64,000 bases of DNA from Tenuifilaceae bacterium CYCD (GTDB lineage Bacteria > Bacteroidota > Bacteroidia > Bacteroidales > Tenuifilaceae): contig AP027304.1 in the NCBI GenBank assembly GCA_036322835.1, forward strand, positions 1,364,001 through 1,428,000, written 5' to 3'. The position numbers and the translations under genes were made by a program. The notes beneath the pieces are model-generated. The model was not told the origin of the DNA and did no database searches. It was given only the letters and a program-made list of their open reading frames with translations. Shown piece after piece: positions 1 through 8,200 of this stretch; position 1 is the first letter of the stretch; the number at the start of each line of letters is the position of its first letter.

Positions 1-376
1 CGTTGTTTCTTAAATTATTTGTTCTTTCCTTCCAAAATTTCGAGGTTTCTTCTTTAGGACCTTTATCCCATAATTCAAAAACAGAATGCCCAATAATATC
101 TATGTTTTCGATAATTACAAGCATAAAATAGTATCTGCAGTCTATAATGACATTCCTTTTAATTAAACCTCTTATTCTTTCGTTAGAACTTTCACCAAAG
201 AAATAAGTTGGCTTAACCTCTAAAACTTCTGCTATTTTTTCTAAAGCATCAACTTTAAGAGTGTTATTAATAAAGGCAGTGTATAGACCAGAATCTGTCA
301 TACCAATTTTTTCCCCTATTTTCTTTATAGAGAGTCCTTTTTTCTTGGCCAACTCTTTTATTAATTCATAATCCAT
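1..376 (-). CDS. XRE-family HTH transcriptional regulator, 3' end cut by window edge
   Basis: The ATG at 376 (minus strand) opens a frame that runs off the left edge, so about 125 residues are visible and the C-terminus is missing. The N-terminal 65 residues form a Cro/C1-type helix-turn-helix: MDYELIKELAKKKGLSIKKI, then a recognition-helix segment around TDSGLYTAFINN and a third helix ending VLEVKPTYFFGE. The rest is a hydrophobic and charged segment of unknown role. It is divergent from the excisionase-like gene at 497. The roughly 120 bp between them hold a perfect palindrome and a near-copy 21 bp away, which fits a phage-type repressor controlling its own gene and the early genes of the integrative element. 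The repressor role is inferred from family and position. Confidence 0.8.
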   Translation of the reverse strand, partial: MDYELIKELAKKKGLSIKKIGEKIGMTDSGLYTAFINNTLKVDALEKIAEVLEVKPTYFFGESSNERIRGLIKRNVIIDCRYYFMLVIIENIDIIGHSVFELWDKGPKEETSKFWKERTNNLRNN

Positions 377-396
377 ACCCTGTTAATAAAATGTTA

Positions 397-431
397 ATTA
401 ATATATTTAGTGTAAAACTAAATATATTTAG
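397..431. promoter_or_regulatory. Paired palindromic operator candidate between divergent regulator and excisionase-like gene
   Basis: CTAAATATATTTAG at 418-431 is a perfect 14-bp palindrome. A near-copy (12 of 14 bases) lies at 397-410, exactly 21 bp upstream, or two helical turns. They sit between the start codons of the XRE gene (376, minus) and the HTH gene (497, plus). This is the spacing expected for cooperative binding of a dimeric XRE repressor. AT-rich palindromes can occur by chance, but the paired spacing makes an operator plausible. Confidence 0.5.
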
Positions 432-441
432 TTCTTAACTA

Positions 442-449
442 TATATTTG
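442..449 (+). promoter_or_regulatory. Bacteroidota -7 promoter box for the excisionase-like gene
   Basis: TATATTTG matches the Bacteroidota housekeeping -7 consensus TAnnTTTG and lies 48 bp before the ATG at 497, directly next to the palindromic operator. No clear -33 TTTG box is visible, so strength is uncertain. The operator overlaps where that box would be, consistent with repression. Confidence 0.5.
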
Positions 450-496
450 TAGTTGTAAATTCTATTTATTGCACTAAGTTACAAAATTTAAACGAT

Positions 497-760
497 ATGG
501 AAACAAAATTAATCGTAGTGCCTGCAAGTGAAGTTAAGGCAATTATTCTGGAGGCATTGTCCGAAATGGAGAATATTCGGGCAGATAAAGAAAAAGAACG
601 TAAAGAGCAAGAAACGCTGTTTACAATCAACCAAGTTGCTCGTCGATTAGGGCGAGCACATAACACTATCAAGAAGTTAGTCGCAGAAGGAGTTCTAAAA
701 ACTACATCTGATGGACTAATCTCAGAAAAATCAATCAATGATTACTTAAGAAACGCTTAA
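497..760 (+). CDS. Excisionase-like helix-turn-helix DNA-binding protein
   Basis: An 87-residue protein. Residues 1-40 form a charged helical N-terminus. Residues 42-87 are an HTH_17/excisionase (MerR-like winged helix) domain with the typical order: LFTINQVARRLGRAHNTIKK, then the short wing VAEGVLKTTSDG and the closing helix INDYLRNA. Bacteroidota integrative elements usually carry one or more such small HTH proteins near the replication and mobilisation genes. They act as recombination directionality factors or as regulators of excision genes. It is the first gene of a rightward early cluster that continues with two small genes and the DUF3987 protein. Excisionase and simple transcription factor cannot be told apart from sequence alone. 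Confidence 0.75.
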   Translation: METKLIVVPASEVKAIILEALSEMENIRADKEKERKEQETLFTINQVARRLGRAHNTIKKLVAEGVLKTTSDGLISEKSINDYLRNA

Positions 761-765
761 ACCAA

Positions 766-894
766 ATGCCTATGAGAAAAAAGCCCTGCGGACAATGGGA
801 TGCAATTAAAAGCAAAAAAGGATTGCCGCCAGCAATCCTCAAAGAAATAAATAGTATCAAAAGTATTAATAGTCTAATAATTACAAAGATATGA
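766..894 (+). CDS. Small hypothetical protein, translationally coupled to next gene
   Basis: A 42-codon frame starts at ATG 766 (an in-frame ATG at 772 is the alternative) and ends with TGA at 892-894, which overlaps the ATG of the next gene at 891 in an ATGA arrangement. The peptide begins MPMRKKPCGQWDAIKSKKGL and is basic. It sits only 5 bp after the excisionase-like gene. The stop/start overlap and tight packing argue that it is real, although it is too short for a family assignment. I do not recognise it. Confidence 0.45.
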   Translation: MPMRKKPCGQWDAIKSKKGLPPAILKEINSIKSINSLIITKI

Positions 895-1145
895 ATATTC
901 AAGAAAATGAGCAATTAACCCCAGAAAAAGTTTTTGAGGCTGCTCTAAAATCAGAACTCATCACTGATGATGACATGGATAATATAGCCGTTGATCATGT
1001 TCATTATATAGATGAACTTCAAGTACTGGCCAATTCTTTAATGTGTGGCTTAACTAATGATGAAGTTAAAGATCCCATTCCTTACATGAATGTCTATAAT
1101 GATTTTCTAAAGTTCGTCAAATTCAAAATGAATCTAAGCAAATAA
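891..1145 (+). CDS. Hypothetical acidic protein of the integrative element
   Basis: An 84-residue acidic protein (many Asp and Glu) starting MNIQENEQLTPEKVFEAALK and ending in a helix rich in Phe and Lys (NDFLKFVKFKMNLSK). No known motif is visible. Its ATG overlaps the stop of the preceding 42-residue frame, so translation is probably coupled. It lies between the HTH gene and the DUF3987 gene, the position of small accessory genes in Bacteroidota mobilisable elements. Function unknown. Confidence 0.6.
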   Translation: MNIQENEQLTPEKVFEAALKSELITDDDMDNIAVDHVHYIDELQVLANSLMCGLTNDEVKDPIPYMNVYNDFLKFVKFKMNLSK

Positions 1146-1148
1146 GTT

Positions 1149-1192
1149 CCCCCTCCCTGTTTTTCCCACCCAACCCGAGGGGGAGTCTCGGG
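1149..1192 (+). other. GC-rich region with two mutually exclusive hairpins upstream of DUF3987 gene
   Basis: CCCGAG (1174-1179) can pair with CTCGGG (1187-1192) around a 7-base loop. CCCCCTC (1149-1155) can instead pair with GAGGGGG (1177-1183). The second stem uses bases of the first, so the two cannot form together. The block is strikingly GC-rich against its AT-rich surroundings and lies in the leader before the ATG at 1219. It could be an attenuator or a simple weak terminator; no U-tract follows. Confidence 0.35.
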
Positions 1193-1218
1193 AATTATCT
1201 AGTATTAATTATTTAGCA

Positions 1219-2595
1219 ATGGAATTCAATGATGAACTACAAAACGACATCACCCAAAATATTCAGTTTATAGGAGATGAGATACCTTTAGTTGATCCAT
1301 TCCCCATAAAAGTATTTCCTACTGAGATACAAGAAATTATTATTTCTGCATGTGATGGGCTCAACCTGCCCATTGATTTCTTTGCTGGTTCCATTCTTTT
1401 TGCTGCATCAATAGCGATTGGAAACTCTTTTCAAGTTGAAATTAAACAAGGTTGGAATGAAACCGCTGCATTATGGATTGCTCTTGTTGGTAATTCTGGA
1501 ACAAGTAAGTCACATCCCCTAACTCTTGCGCTCGATCCAGTCTTTAAAAAACAATCATCTGAATTCGACAAGTATCAGCGCTGCTTGACCGAGTACGAAG
1601 AATGGTTGCAAATGCCGAAAGATGAAAGAGAACGTATTGGAAAAACAGGCATGGATAAGCCCACTATAAAAAAATATCTTCTTTCAGACTACACACCTGA
1701 GGCTTTAGTGTTTCATCATCAAAAAAACTTAAGAGGAATGGGTGTTTATAGTGATGAGTTGGCTGGCTGGATTAATAATTTTAATAGGTATAACAAGGGT
1801 AATGAGGAGCAATTTTGGCTTTCCGCATGGAGTGGAAAGCCACTTATTACGGATCGGAGAGGTTCTGGCTCTTTTCATGTCAAAGTGCCATTCATTTCAG
1901 TCGGAGGTACTATACAAACAGCGTTAATCAGAGACCTTGCAAAGGGAAGCAAAGGAAAGAATGGTTTTATTGAACGACTTCTATTTGTATTCCCAGATAA
2001 TCTTAAGAAACTTCCTTGGTCAAATTCATGTTGGTCTGTCAATCAGCGATCAAAATATGAACAGATTATAGATAGACTTCTGATTGAGGAACCAGGCATT
2101 GAAGATGCAGGTGTTGTGAAGCCACTAATTCTTCCAATATCAGCAAATGCTAAGAAAATACTTTGGGATTGGCAGGCTGTAAACACAGAGCTTAGTAATT
2201 CAACAGATAACGACCAGCGAAAAGCAATATATGCAAAACTTGAGGTATATGCTGTTCGCTTTTCTTTGATAATACATCGGTTAAATTGTGTTTTAGGGAA
2301 AGCAGATGCAGAGGTGATAGATACAAACTCGATAACTGCAGGAATAATCCTTGCGGATTACTTTAGAAAAAATGCATTAAAAGTTCTTTATATCCTGAAC
2401 AATTCATCTCCCATCGATGCATTACCGAAGGATAAGAAAAAATTCTATGAAGCCTTACCTGAAAAGTTCTCCTACAAACAGGCTGTTGATACGGCAAAAG
2501 GATATCGTTTTTCGGAAGTGACGCTTCGAAGATTGCTTGCCAATAGAAGAATTTTCGAAAAACTTTCACATGGAAATTATGAGAAGATTTTTTAA
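1219..2595 (+). CDS. DUF3987 family replication/primase-helicase-like protein
   Basis: A 458-residue protein with the DUF3987 signature: a P-loop-like segment ALVGNSGTSKSHPL near residues 90-105, a segment around residues 178-195 (GMGVYSDELAGW) in the Walker B position, and FISVGGTIQTALIRDLA further on. The C-terminus (residues 390-458) is a winged-helix-like tail with a KQAVDTAKGYRFSEVTLRRL segment. DUF3987 proteins are P-loop ATPases found in mobile elements next to CHC2/toprim primases, and are thought to help replicate the excised element. The next gene here is exactly such a primase-like protein. The replication role is family inference. Confidence 0.8.
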   Translation: MEFNDELQNDITQNIQFIGDEIPLVDPFPIKVFPTEIQEIIISACDGLNLPIDFFAGSILFAASIAIGNSFQVEIKQGWNETAALWIALVGNSGTSKSHPLTLALDPVFKKQSSEFDKYQRCLTEYEEWLQMPKDERERIGKTGMDKPTIKKYLLSDYTPEALVFHHQKNLRGMGVYSDELAGWINNFNRYNKGNEEQFWLSAWSGKPLITDRRGSGSFHVKVPFISVGGTIQTALIRDLAKGSKGKNGFIERLLFVFPDNLKKLPWSNSCWSVNQRSKYEQIIDRLLIEEPGIEDAGVVKPLILPISANAKKILWDWQAVNTELSNSTDNDQRKAIYAKLEVYAVRFSLIIHRLNCVLGKADAEVIDTNSITAGIILADYFRKNALKVLYILNNSSPIDALPKDKKKFYEALPEKFSYKQAVDTAKGYRFSEVTLRRLLANRRIFEKLSHGNYEKIF

Positions 2596-2622
2596 AAATA
2601 AAATTAATAGTAGTGATCAAAT

Positions 2623-2713
2623 TGAACATTTTGAACACATCTCGATTTTGAGTGGCTTCGAATGGTTAAAAATATGATCATTGGCATGAACACATTGAAC
2701 ATATTGAAAATGG
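2623..2713. repeat. 9-bp iteron-like repeats (TGAACAnnT), candidate replication origin
   Basis: Nine-bp units lie head to tail: TGAACATTT and TGAACACAT at 2623 and 2632, then TGAACACAT, TGAACATAT and TGAAAATGG at 2687, 2696 and 2705. The inverted form (TGTTCA) and GATCA motifs recur up to about 2800. The cluster fills the non-coding gap between the DUF3987 gene and the primase-like gene. Short-period repeats beside replication genes resemble plasmid iterons. An operator cluster is the alternative. Confidence 0.45.
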
Positions 2714-2749
2714 ATATGATCAATATGTTCATTCAAATGAACACTTTTA

Positions 2750-2766
2750 AAGGGTTCTAAACCCTT
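2750..2766. other. Short hairpin in the primase leader
   Basis: AAGGGTT (2750-2756) pairs with AACCCTT (2760-2766) around a 3-base loop. It lies inside the iteron-like region, 65 bp before the chosen ATG of the primase-like gene. There is no U-tract, so it is not a convincing terminator. It may be part of the putative origin. Confidence 0.3.
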
Positions 2767-2830
2767 GAAATTATTGCATACGATCAAAATGTTCAAAATG
2801 ATCAGCACATACAAACCAAAAAATATAATT

Positions 2831-3814
2831 ATGGAGACAAAAAACATATACATTCTTGAAAAGTATAGAGGTAGAAATTCAAGATTTACCTGTCCAAGTT
2901 GTGGCAAGTCACACGAATTTACTCGCTACATAAACCAATCAACAGGGGAACGGCTTCCAGAACACGTTGGGATATGCAATAGAAGAGATAACTGCGGCTA
3001 TAAATACACTGCGTGGGAATACTTCAATGATAATCCTGATGAAAGGAAAAGGATAAAGCCTGTGAAACTATTACCAGAACCGCCAAAAACAACTTCTTTC
3101 ATCGATTCTGTATATATGTACCAGTCAATGAAAAAATTTGAGCAGAATAATTTTTACCTGTTCCTAAGAAACCTTTTAGGCGAAGATATGGCAAGAAACA
3201 AAATGATTGAATACAATATTGGAACAAGCGCATACTGGTATGGTTCATCAATATTCTGGCAGGAGGATCATAATCACAATATAAGAACAGGAAAAGTTAT
3301 GCTCTTTAACCCTGAAACGGGGAAAAGAATACATGGAAAACAGAATTGGGTTCACGCTATTCTAAAAGAAAAGGACTTTAACTTATCGCAATGCCTTTTC
3401 GGGGAGCATCTTTTTTTTGAACGATGGAAAGACAATAAGGTTGGCTTGGTTGAGTCGGAAAAAACGGCTGTGATTGCTAGTTGTTTTGTTGGAGACTTGG
3501 TTTGGCTGGCAACTGGAGGTAAGAGCCTTTTCAATCCAAATTCTAGCCCAGAACGGTTTAATATACTTAAGGACAAAACCGTTATTATCTATCCCGATCT
3601 AGCGCTTAAGAAAAAAGGAATAGAGACGCCTTATGAGGAATGGTCTCGAAAAGCAGAAATACTTCGGGACCTTGGGGTAAAGTGTATTGTGTCTGATTTT
3701 CTTGAAAGAAAAGCTAACCACGAAAGTCGTCAAAAAGGCGAAGATATTGCAGATTACCTAATCCGAGAACAGGAAGAAAAGGGTAAAAACAAGGTAAGAG
3801 ACGAGCCTTTATAA
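2831..3814 (+). CDS. Primase-like protein with zinc finger and toprim-like region (DUF6371-type)
   Basis: A 327-residue protein from ATG 2831. A longer frame opens at a TTG at 2765, inside the repeat and hairpin region, and was rejected. The N-terminus has a CHC2-like zinc ribbon: TCPSCGKSHEF, then a second CNRRDNCGYKYT pair (about residues 17-52). The middle carries a toprim-like fold with VGLVESEKTAVIASCF (about residues 203-218), a glycine-rich WLATGGKSLFN and VIIYPDL. This combination is typical of primase-like proteins of Bacteroidota mobile elements, which usually follow DUF3987 genes as here. It probably primes replication of the excised element. The tail is lysine- and glutamate-rich. 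Confidence 0.75.
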   Translation: METKNIYILEKYRGRNSRFTCPSCGKSHEFTRYINQSTGERLPEHVGICNRRDNCGYKYTAWEYFNDNPDERKRIKPVKLLPEPPKTTSFIDSVYMYQSMKKFEQNNFYLFLRNLLGEDMARNKMIEYNIGTSAYWYGSSIFWQEDHNHNIRTGKVMLFNPETGKRIHGKQNWVHAILKEKDFNLSQCLFGEHLFFERWKDNKVGLVESEKTAVIASCFVGDLVWLATGGKSLFNPNSSPERFNILKDKTVIIYPDLALKKKGIETPYEEWSRKAEILRDLGVKCIVSDFLERKANHESRQKGEDIADYLIREQEEKGKNKVRDEPL

Positions 3815-3902
3815 CAGCAGTTATTCCTAAAAATACGGAAATACTACACAATTAGTATATAGTTATTACTAAAATATTACCAATTAATTAATAAACGATT
3901 AT

Positions 3903-4451
3903 ATGGATACTATAGAGAAAAATGAGAATAGGGATTTAACTATAACCCTAAAAGTTACAAATGATGAGAAGGAACTCTTACAAAGAATGGCCGATGAAAC
4001 AGGGCTATCTCTTTCTGATTTCATAAGGAGAAAAGCCGCTGCAGAGGAAAAGTTCTTTGAACAGTTAATCAATGAAAACACCAAACTCAAGGAAGAGAAT
4101 AAGGATTTGAAAGTTAAAGTTTCATTCGGTTTACCAACACGAGAACTACAAAATCAAGGCAATCTAACTGTTTATGTGTCACTTGAAAAACAAAAGATAT
4201 ATGAGTCTTTTTTACTTAATAAAATGGTGCAAGAAGATCCCGATGATGAGGGTTCTAATATGAGGACCATGAAGATTGATGAGAGGATCATATATCACTT
4301 AGATTATAACTTATTTAGGCCAACTTACGATTTAGTAAGCAATGGAAGCATATACAGAGTTGAACAACCCGTAAAACAGTTGATTAGAGAAGGGTATGTT
4401 TCGTTAGACTTGGTAAGATCGGTTTATCCAGAGGGAAATATTGAGTTTTAA
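3903..4451 (+). CDS. MobC/MbpA-like ribbon-helix-helix mobilisation accessory protein
   Basis: A 182-residue protein. Residues 10-45 form a ribbon-helix-helix core: ITLKVTNDEKELLQRMADET, then GLSLSDFIRRKAAAEE, the pattern of relaxosome accessory proteins that bind oriT. A coiled coil follows (about residues 48-75, KLKEENKDLKVKV), then a C-terminal region without recognisable motif. MobC-type proteins normally sit directly before a relaxase gene. Here the next rightward gene is a defence regulator, so the relaxase is missing or lies outside the window. The C-terminal half is unusually long for MobC, so the assignment rests on the N-terminus. Confidence 0.6.
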   Translation: MDTIEKNENRDLTITLKVTNDEKELLQRMADETGLSLSDFIRRKAAAEEKFFEQLINENTKLKEENKDLKVKVSFGLPTRELQNQGNLTVYVSLEKQKIYESFLLNKMVQEDPDDEGSNMRTMKIDERIIYHLDYNLFRPTYDLVSNGSIYRVEQPVKQLIREGYVSLDLVRSVYPEGNIEF

Positions 4452-4474
4452 AATGCAATTCTTAATCTGAAAGT

Positions 4475-4506
4475 AAAACAGCCAGAATTTATATTCTGGC
4501 TGTTTT
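4475..4506. terminator. Strong bidirectional terminator
   Basis: AAAACAGCCAGAAT (4475-4488) and ATTCTGGCTGTTTT (4493-4506) form a perfect 14-bp stem with a 4-base loop, with T-runs on both strands. It separates the convergent MobC-like gene (stop 4451) and the small acidic gene on the minus strand (stop 4549). Confidence 0.85.
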
Positions 4507-4548
4507 ATTAATAAATTCAAAAGTCTAAATCAAAAAAAGCATATCCGA

Positions 4549-4728
4549 TTAATCATCAAAATAAGGACCGTCATAATCATCAGATATACCACCATCAATT
4601 GAATCATCGTCCCAGTCATCAGAACGCTCTTCATACCCTCTAGATTGCCAATAGGCATCATTATTGGGATTTAGTTGGTTAGCATGGTTATCTAACTCAT
4701 CCTGCGAATAATTATTTGAAGATGCCAT
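4549..4728 (-). CDS. Small acidic protein of unknown function
   Basis: A 59-residue frame from ATG 4728 to TAA 4549, too short for most gene callers. The peptide starts MASSNNYSQDELDNHANQLN and continues with PNNDAYWQSRGYEERSDDWD, then an Asp-rich tail. It is extremely acidic and rich in Asn, Asp, Tyr and Trp, a protein-like composition that would not arise by chance. I have an impression that short proteins of this type recur in Bacteroidota genomes, but I know no function. It ends before a strong shared terminator. DNA-mimic behaviour next to a defence operon is a speculation from charge alone. Confidence 0.55.
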   Translation of the reverse strand: MASSNNYSQDELDNHANQLNPNNDAYWQSRGYEERSDDWDDDSIDGGISDDYDGPYFDD

Positions 4729-4927
4729 AACAAAAAATGTTTAGGTTATAATCCAAAACATTCAAATAAGATGCCAAAAAACAAATTAGTTGTCTTATAA
4801 CCAAGCAAATGAAGCAAAGAATGCTTTTAAAAAATAGCCCATTAAGAACATTTAAATGCAATCTTCATTGAAAATTCGAATTGGACAATATTTGAATAAA
4901 AACCAGAAACTGCTACATAAAATTGTT

Positions 4928-4935
4928 TACATTTG
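4928..4935 (+). promoter_or_regulatory. -7 promoter box of the defence operon
   Basis: TACATTTG matches TAnnTTTG and lies 29 bp before the ATG at 4965. The words TTGGACA at 4881 and 4933 flank it as direct repeats, which could be binding sites for the XRE protein encoded next. No clear -33 box is visible. Confidence 0.5.
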
Positions 4936-4964
4936 GACATAATCAACAAAACTATTAAAACAAA

Positions 4965-5243
4965 ATGAAATCTTTTGGAGAATACATACGGAGGATAAGA
5001 GAAGAAAAGGAATTGCCACTCAGAAAAGTTGCAGCGGCTCTTGATATTGACACTTCGATTTTAAGTAAAATTGAAAGAAACGAGAGAGTTGCAACCAAAG
5101 AAATGATTCCTATTCTTGCTGAAACATTAGAAAGACCAGAAAAAGAAATTGAGATTGAATTTATACAGTCCGTTGTTGAAAGTAATCTTGGCGACTTGAA
5201 ATATTTGAAAGATGGACTTAAAGAAATATTGAAAACTTTATGA
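4965..5243 (+). CDS. XRE-family regulator (controller-type) of the defence operon
   Basis: A 92-residue protein. Residues 1-60 form a Cro/C1 HTH (FGEYIRRIREEKELPLRKVA, then the recognition segment LDIDTSILSKIERNERVATK). The C-terminal 30 residues are helical. Its TGA overlaps the ATG of the helicase gene (ATGA at 5240-5243), so the two are translationally coupled. Small XRE proteins leading a restriction operon often act as controller proteins that delay or repress expression, and this one probably binds near its own promoter at 4881-4940. The control role is inferred. Confidence 0.85.
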   Translation: MKSFGEYIRRIREEKELPLRKVAAALDIDTSILSKIERNERVATKEMIPILAETLERPEKEIEIEFIQSVVESNLGDLKYLKDGLKEILKTL

Positions 5244-8200
5244 GCAGTAAATTTTTTACCAACGAAGCGGATAATACTTTAATCAGTAAGATTGAAGGGA
5301 TTTTTAAGTACAGGAATATCCATTTTTTTGATGCTTTGGTTGGCTATTTTAGGGCATCAGGTTATTTCAGAATAAGAAAATTTGTTGAAAAAGCAGATGA
5401 AATAAGGATTCTCGTAGGAATTAACATAGATAACTTAATACATGAAGCAAGTCTACAGGGATTGTTATTTGACAGTAATGCAGAAAGGGCACAAGATGAA
5501 TTTTTCTTAGAAGTTAAGAAAAGCATTCAAGAGGCTGAATACGACAAGGATGTGGAGAATGGAATGCTTCAACTAATTTCCGATATTGTTAGTGGTAAAG
5601 TAAAAATTAAAGTTCACCCCAAGCAGAATATTCACGCGAAAATTTATATTTTCAGAGAAAAGGAAAAACATGACCACGGTTACGGCTCAGTTATTACTGG
5701 TTCAAGCAACTTAACAGACGCTGGACTTTCCAGAAACTTTGAATTTAATGTTGAACTTAGAGAGAATACTGATATTGACTTTGCAACAGAAACCTTTAAC
5801 AAGTTATGGGAAGAATCGGTTCCAATTGCAGAAGAATACATTGAAAAACTTCAAAAAGAAACCTATTTAAATGACACTTATACACCTTATGAAGTTTATT
5901 TGAAATTTTTGGTTGAATACTTCGGTAGAAGTATTGATTTTGACCCCAACTCAATAACCGATTTGCCAAAAGGCTTTAAACGGCTTTCATATCAGATTGA
6001 TGCTGTAAACGATGGCTTTGCCAAAATGATGAAACACAATGGTTTCATTTTGGCTGACGTTGTTGGATTAGGTAAAACAATTGTTGCTACAATTATTGCC
6101 AAAAAATATTTCTACACGAATGGATTTCCAACCCACCGTTCAAGAACCTTAATAATTGTGCCACCAGCATTAAAAGAAAACTGGTCGGAAACTGTTGATA
6201 AATTTAGATTGGATAATGTCAAAATCGTTACCAATGGCAGTTTGCATAAAGTTACAGACCCCGCAAAATACGATTTAATTATTGTTGACGAGGCACATAA
6301 GTTCAGGACTGATACTGCAACCATGTATAATGAATTGCAGAAAATTTGTAAAACTCCAACCAGACGAGTTTTGCCTAATGGTACTGTTGTTCAGAAAAAA
6401 ATAATGTTAGTTTCTGCAACGCCATTGAATAACCGCCCCGAAGATATTGCCAACTTGGTTTATTTGTTTCAAGACAGTAAAAATTCAACACTTGAAATTG
6501 GAAATCTTCAAAACTTTTTCAGAAATCAAATTGATGCGTACCGTAAACTAAAAAATGAAAACGATTTAAAGGCAGTACAAGCAGGTGTAAAGAAAATTTA
6601 TGAGAGAATCCGCACAAAGGTAATTGAACCTTTAATAGTAAGAAGAACAAGAACCGACTTGCTTGTACATAAGCAATATTCCGAAGATTTGGAGAATCAG
6701 GGAATAAAATTCCCAATAGTGAAAGAGCCTAAAAAAATATTTTATCAATTAGAACCACACCTTGAAACTCTTTACGACAAAACGATATTCGTTTTAAGTG
6801 ACGAGACTCAAGGCTTAACTTATAATCGTTACAGAGCAATCGGGTTTTTAAAGCAACCTAAGAAAAGCAAATACAAGCAAGCCGATATGATTTCGGGACA
6901 ACTTGCCCGAATCATGAAAACGTTACTTGTAAAACGGATTGACAGTAGTTTTTTTGCATTTAAACAATCCCTTGAACGTTTTATGCTTGCAACAAAGGCA
7001 ATGGTTACAATGTTCGAGAATGGAAAGATTTACATTGCACCAAACCTGCCTGTGTCGGACATGATTAATGATGGTAAAGAAGAAGAACTGCTTAACCTCA
7101 TTATTGAAAAATCAATGGAAGACCCAACTATTGAAATTTGTGAACCCGATGATTTTGAGTATAACTTTTTGCCAGGGCTTAAAAATGACTACGAATTATT
7201 GAAGGACTTGAACAATGACTGGAAAAAGATTACTGAAGACCCTAAGCTTGAAGTATTTGTTGGGTATTTGAAAAACACTTTGCTTAGTAAAAAAATAAAT
7301 CCTCAGTCAAAACTGGTCGTTTTTTCCGAAAGCAAAGAAACAACCGACTACCTGTTCAAAGAATTAACAAAACAGGTTAATTATCGCATTCTTTCAGTTG
7401 ATAGTGATTCTCGCAAAGACAAAATGCCAATTATTCGGCAGAATTTTGATGCAAATCTTTTAAAGGCAGAACAAAAAGACGATTTCGATATTATTCTTTC
7501 CACTGAAGTATTAGCCGAGGGTATCAATTTGCACCGTTCAAATGTGATAGTAAATTATGACACCCCTTGGAACTCAACACGATTAATGCAACGAATCGGC
7601 AGGGTGAATAGAATTGGTTCTACAGCAGATGAAGTGTTTGTTTATAATTTCTATCCGACAGCGAAAGTAAACAACGATATTGAACTGGAGAAAAAAGCAA
7701 TCATGAAGTTACAGGCTTTTCATGCTGCTTTAGGTGAGGATAGCCAAATATATTCGCCTGATGAAGAAACCGAAACCTTTGGTCTTTTCGACAAACAAAT
7801 GGAGGAAGAAAAAGACGAAAAGTTAACTTACCTGATGATGATTCGGGATATAAAAGAGAAAAATCCTACACTTTTCAAACAAATTAAAAATATGCCTTTA
7901 CGGGCAAGGGTTGGCAGGAAAAATGCCATTTTGAAAAACGGAACGATTTGCTTCATTAAAGACGAAAAACGTGATGCTTTTATCTATGTTAAACCAAATA
8001 ATGAAACGGAAGAACTAACATTCCTCGAAACTGTTCGGCAGTTTGAAGCATTTCAACACGAAAAGGGTGTTCCGTTACATGCATTGCACCACGAGCAGGT
8101 TCAAAAAGCAATACAGGTTTTTGCCGACAAAATTGAAGATGAAAAAGCAAAAGATAAAAAAGTGGACACCACGCAAGGGCCAAATGAGAAAAACGCCATT

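Noticed and set aside
2617-2907. Minus-strand frame opposite the iteron-like region
   Set aside because: It overlaps the true primase-like gene start and consists largely of repeat-encoded residues.
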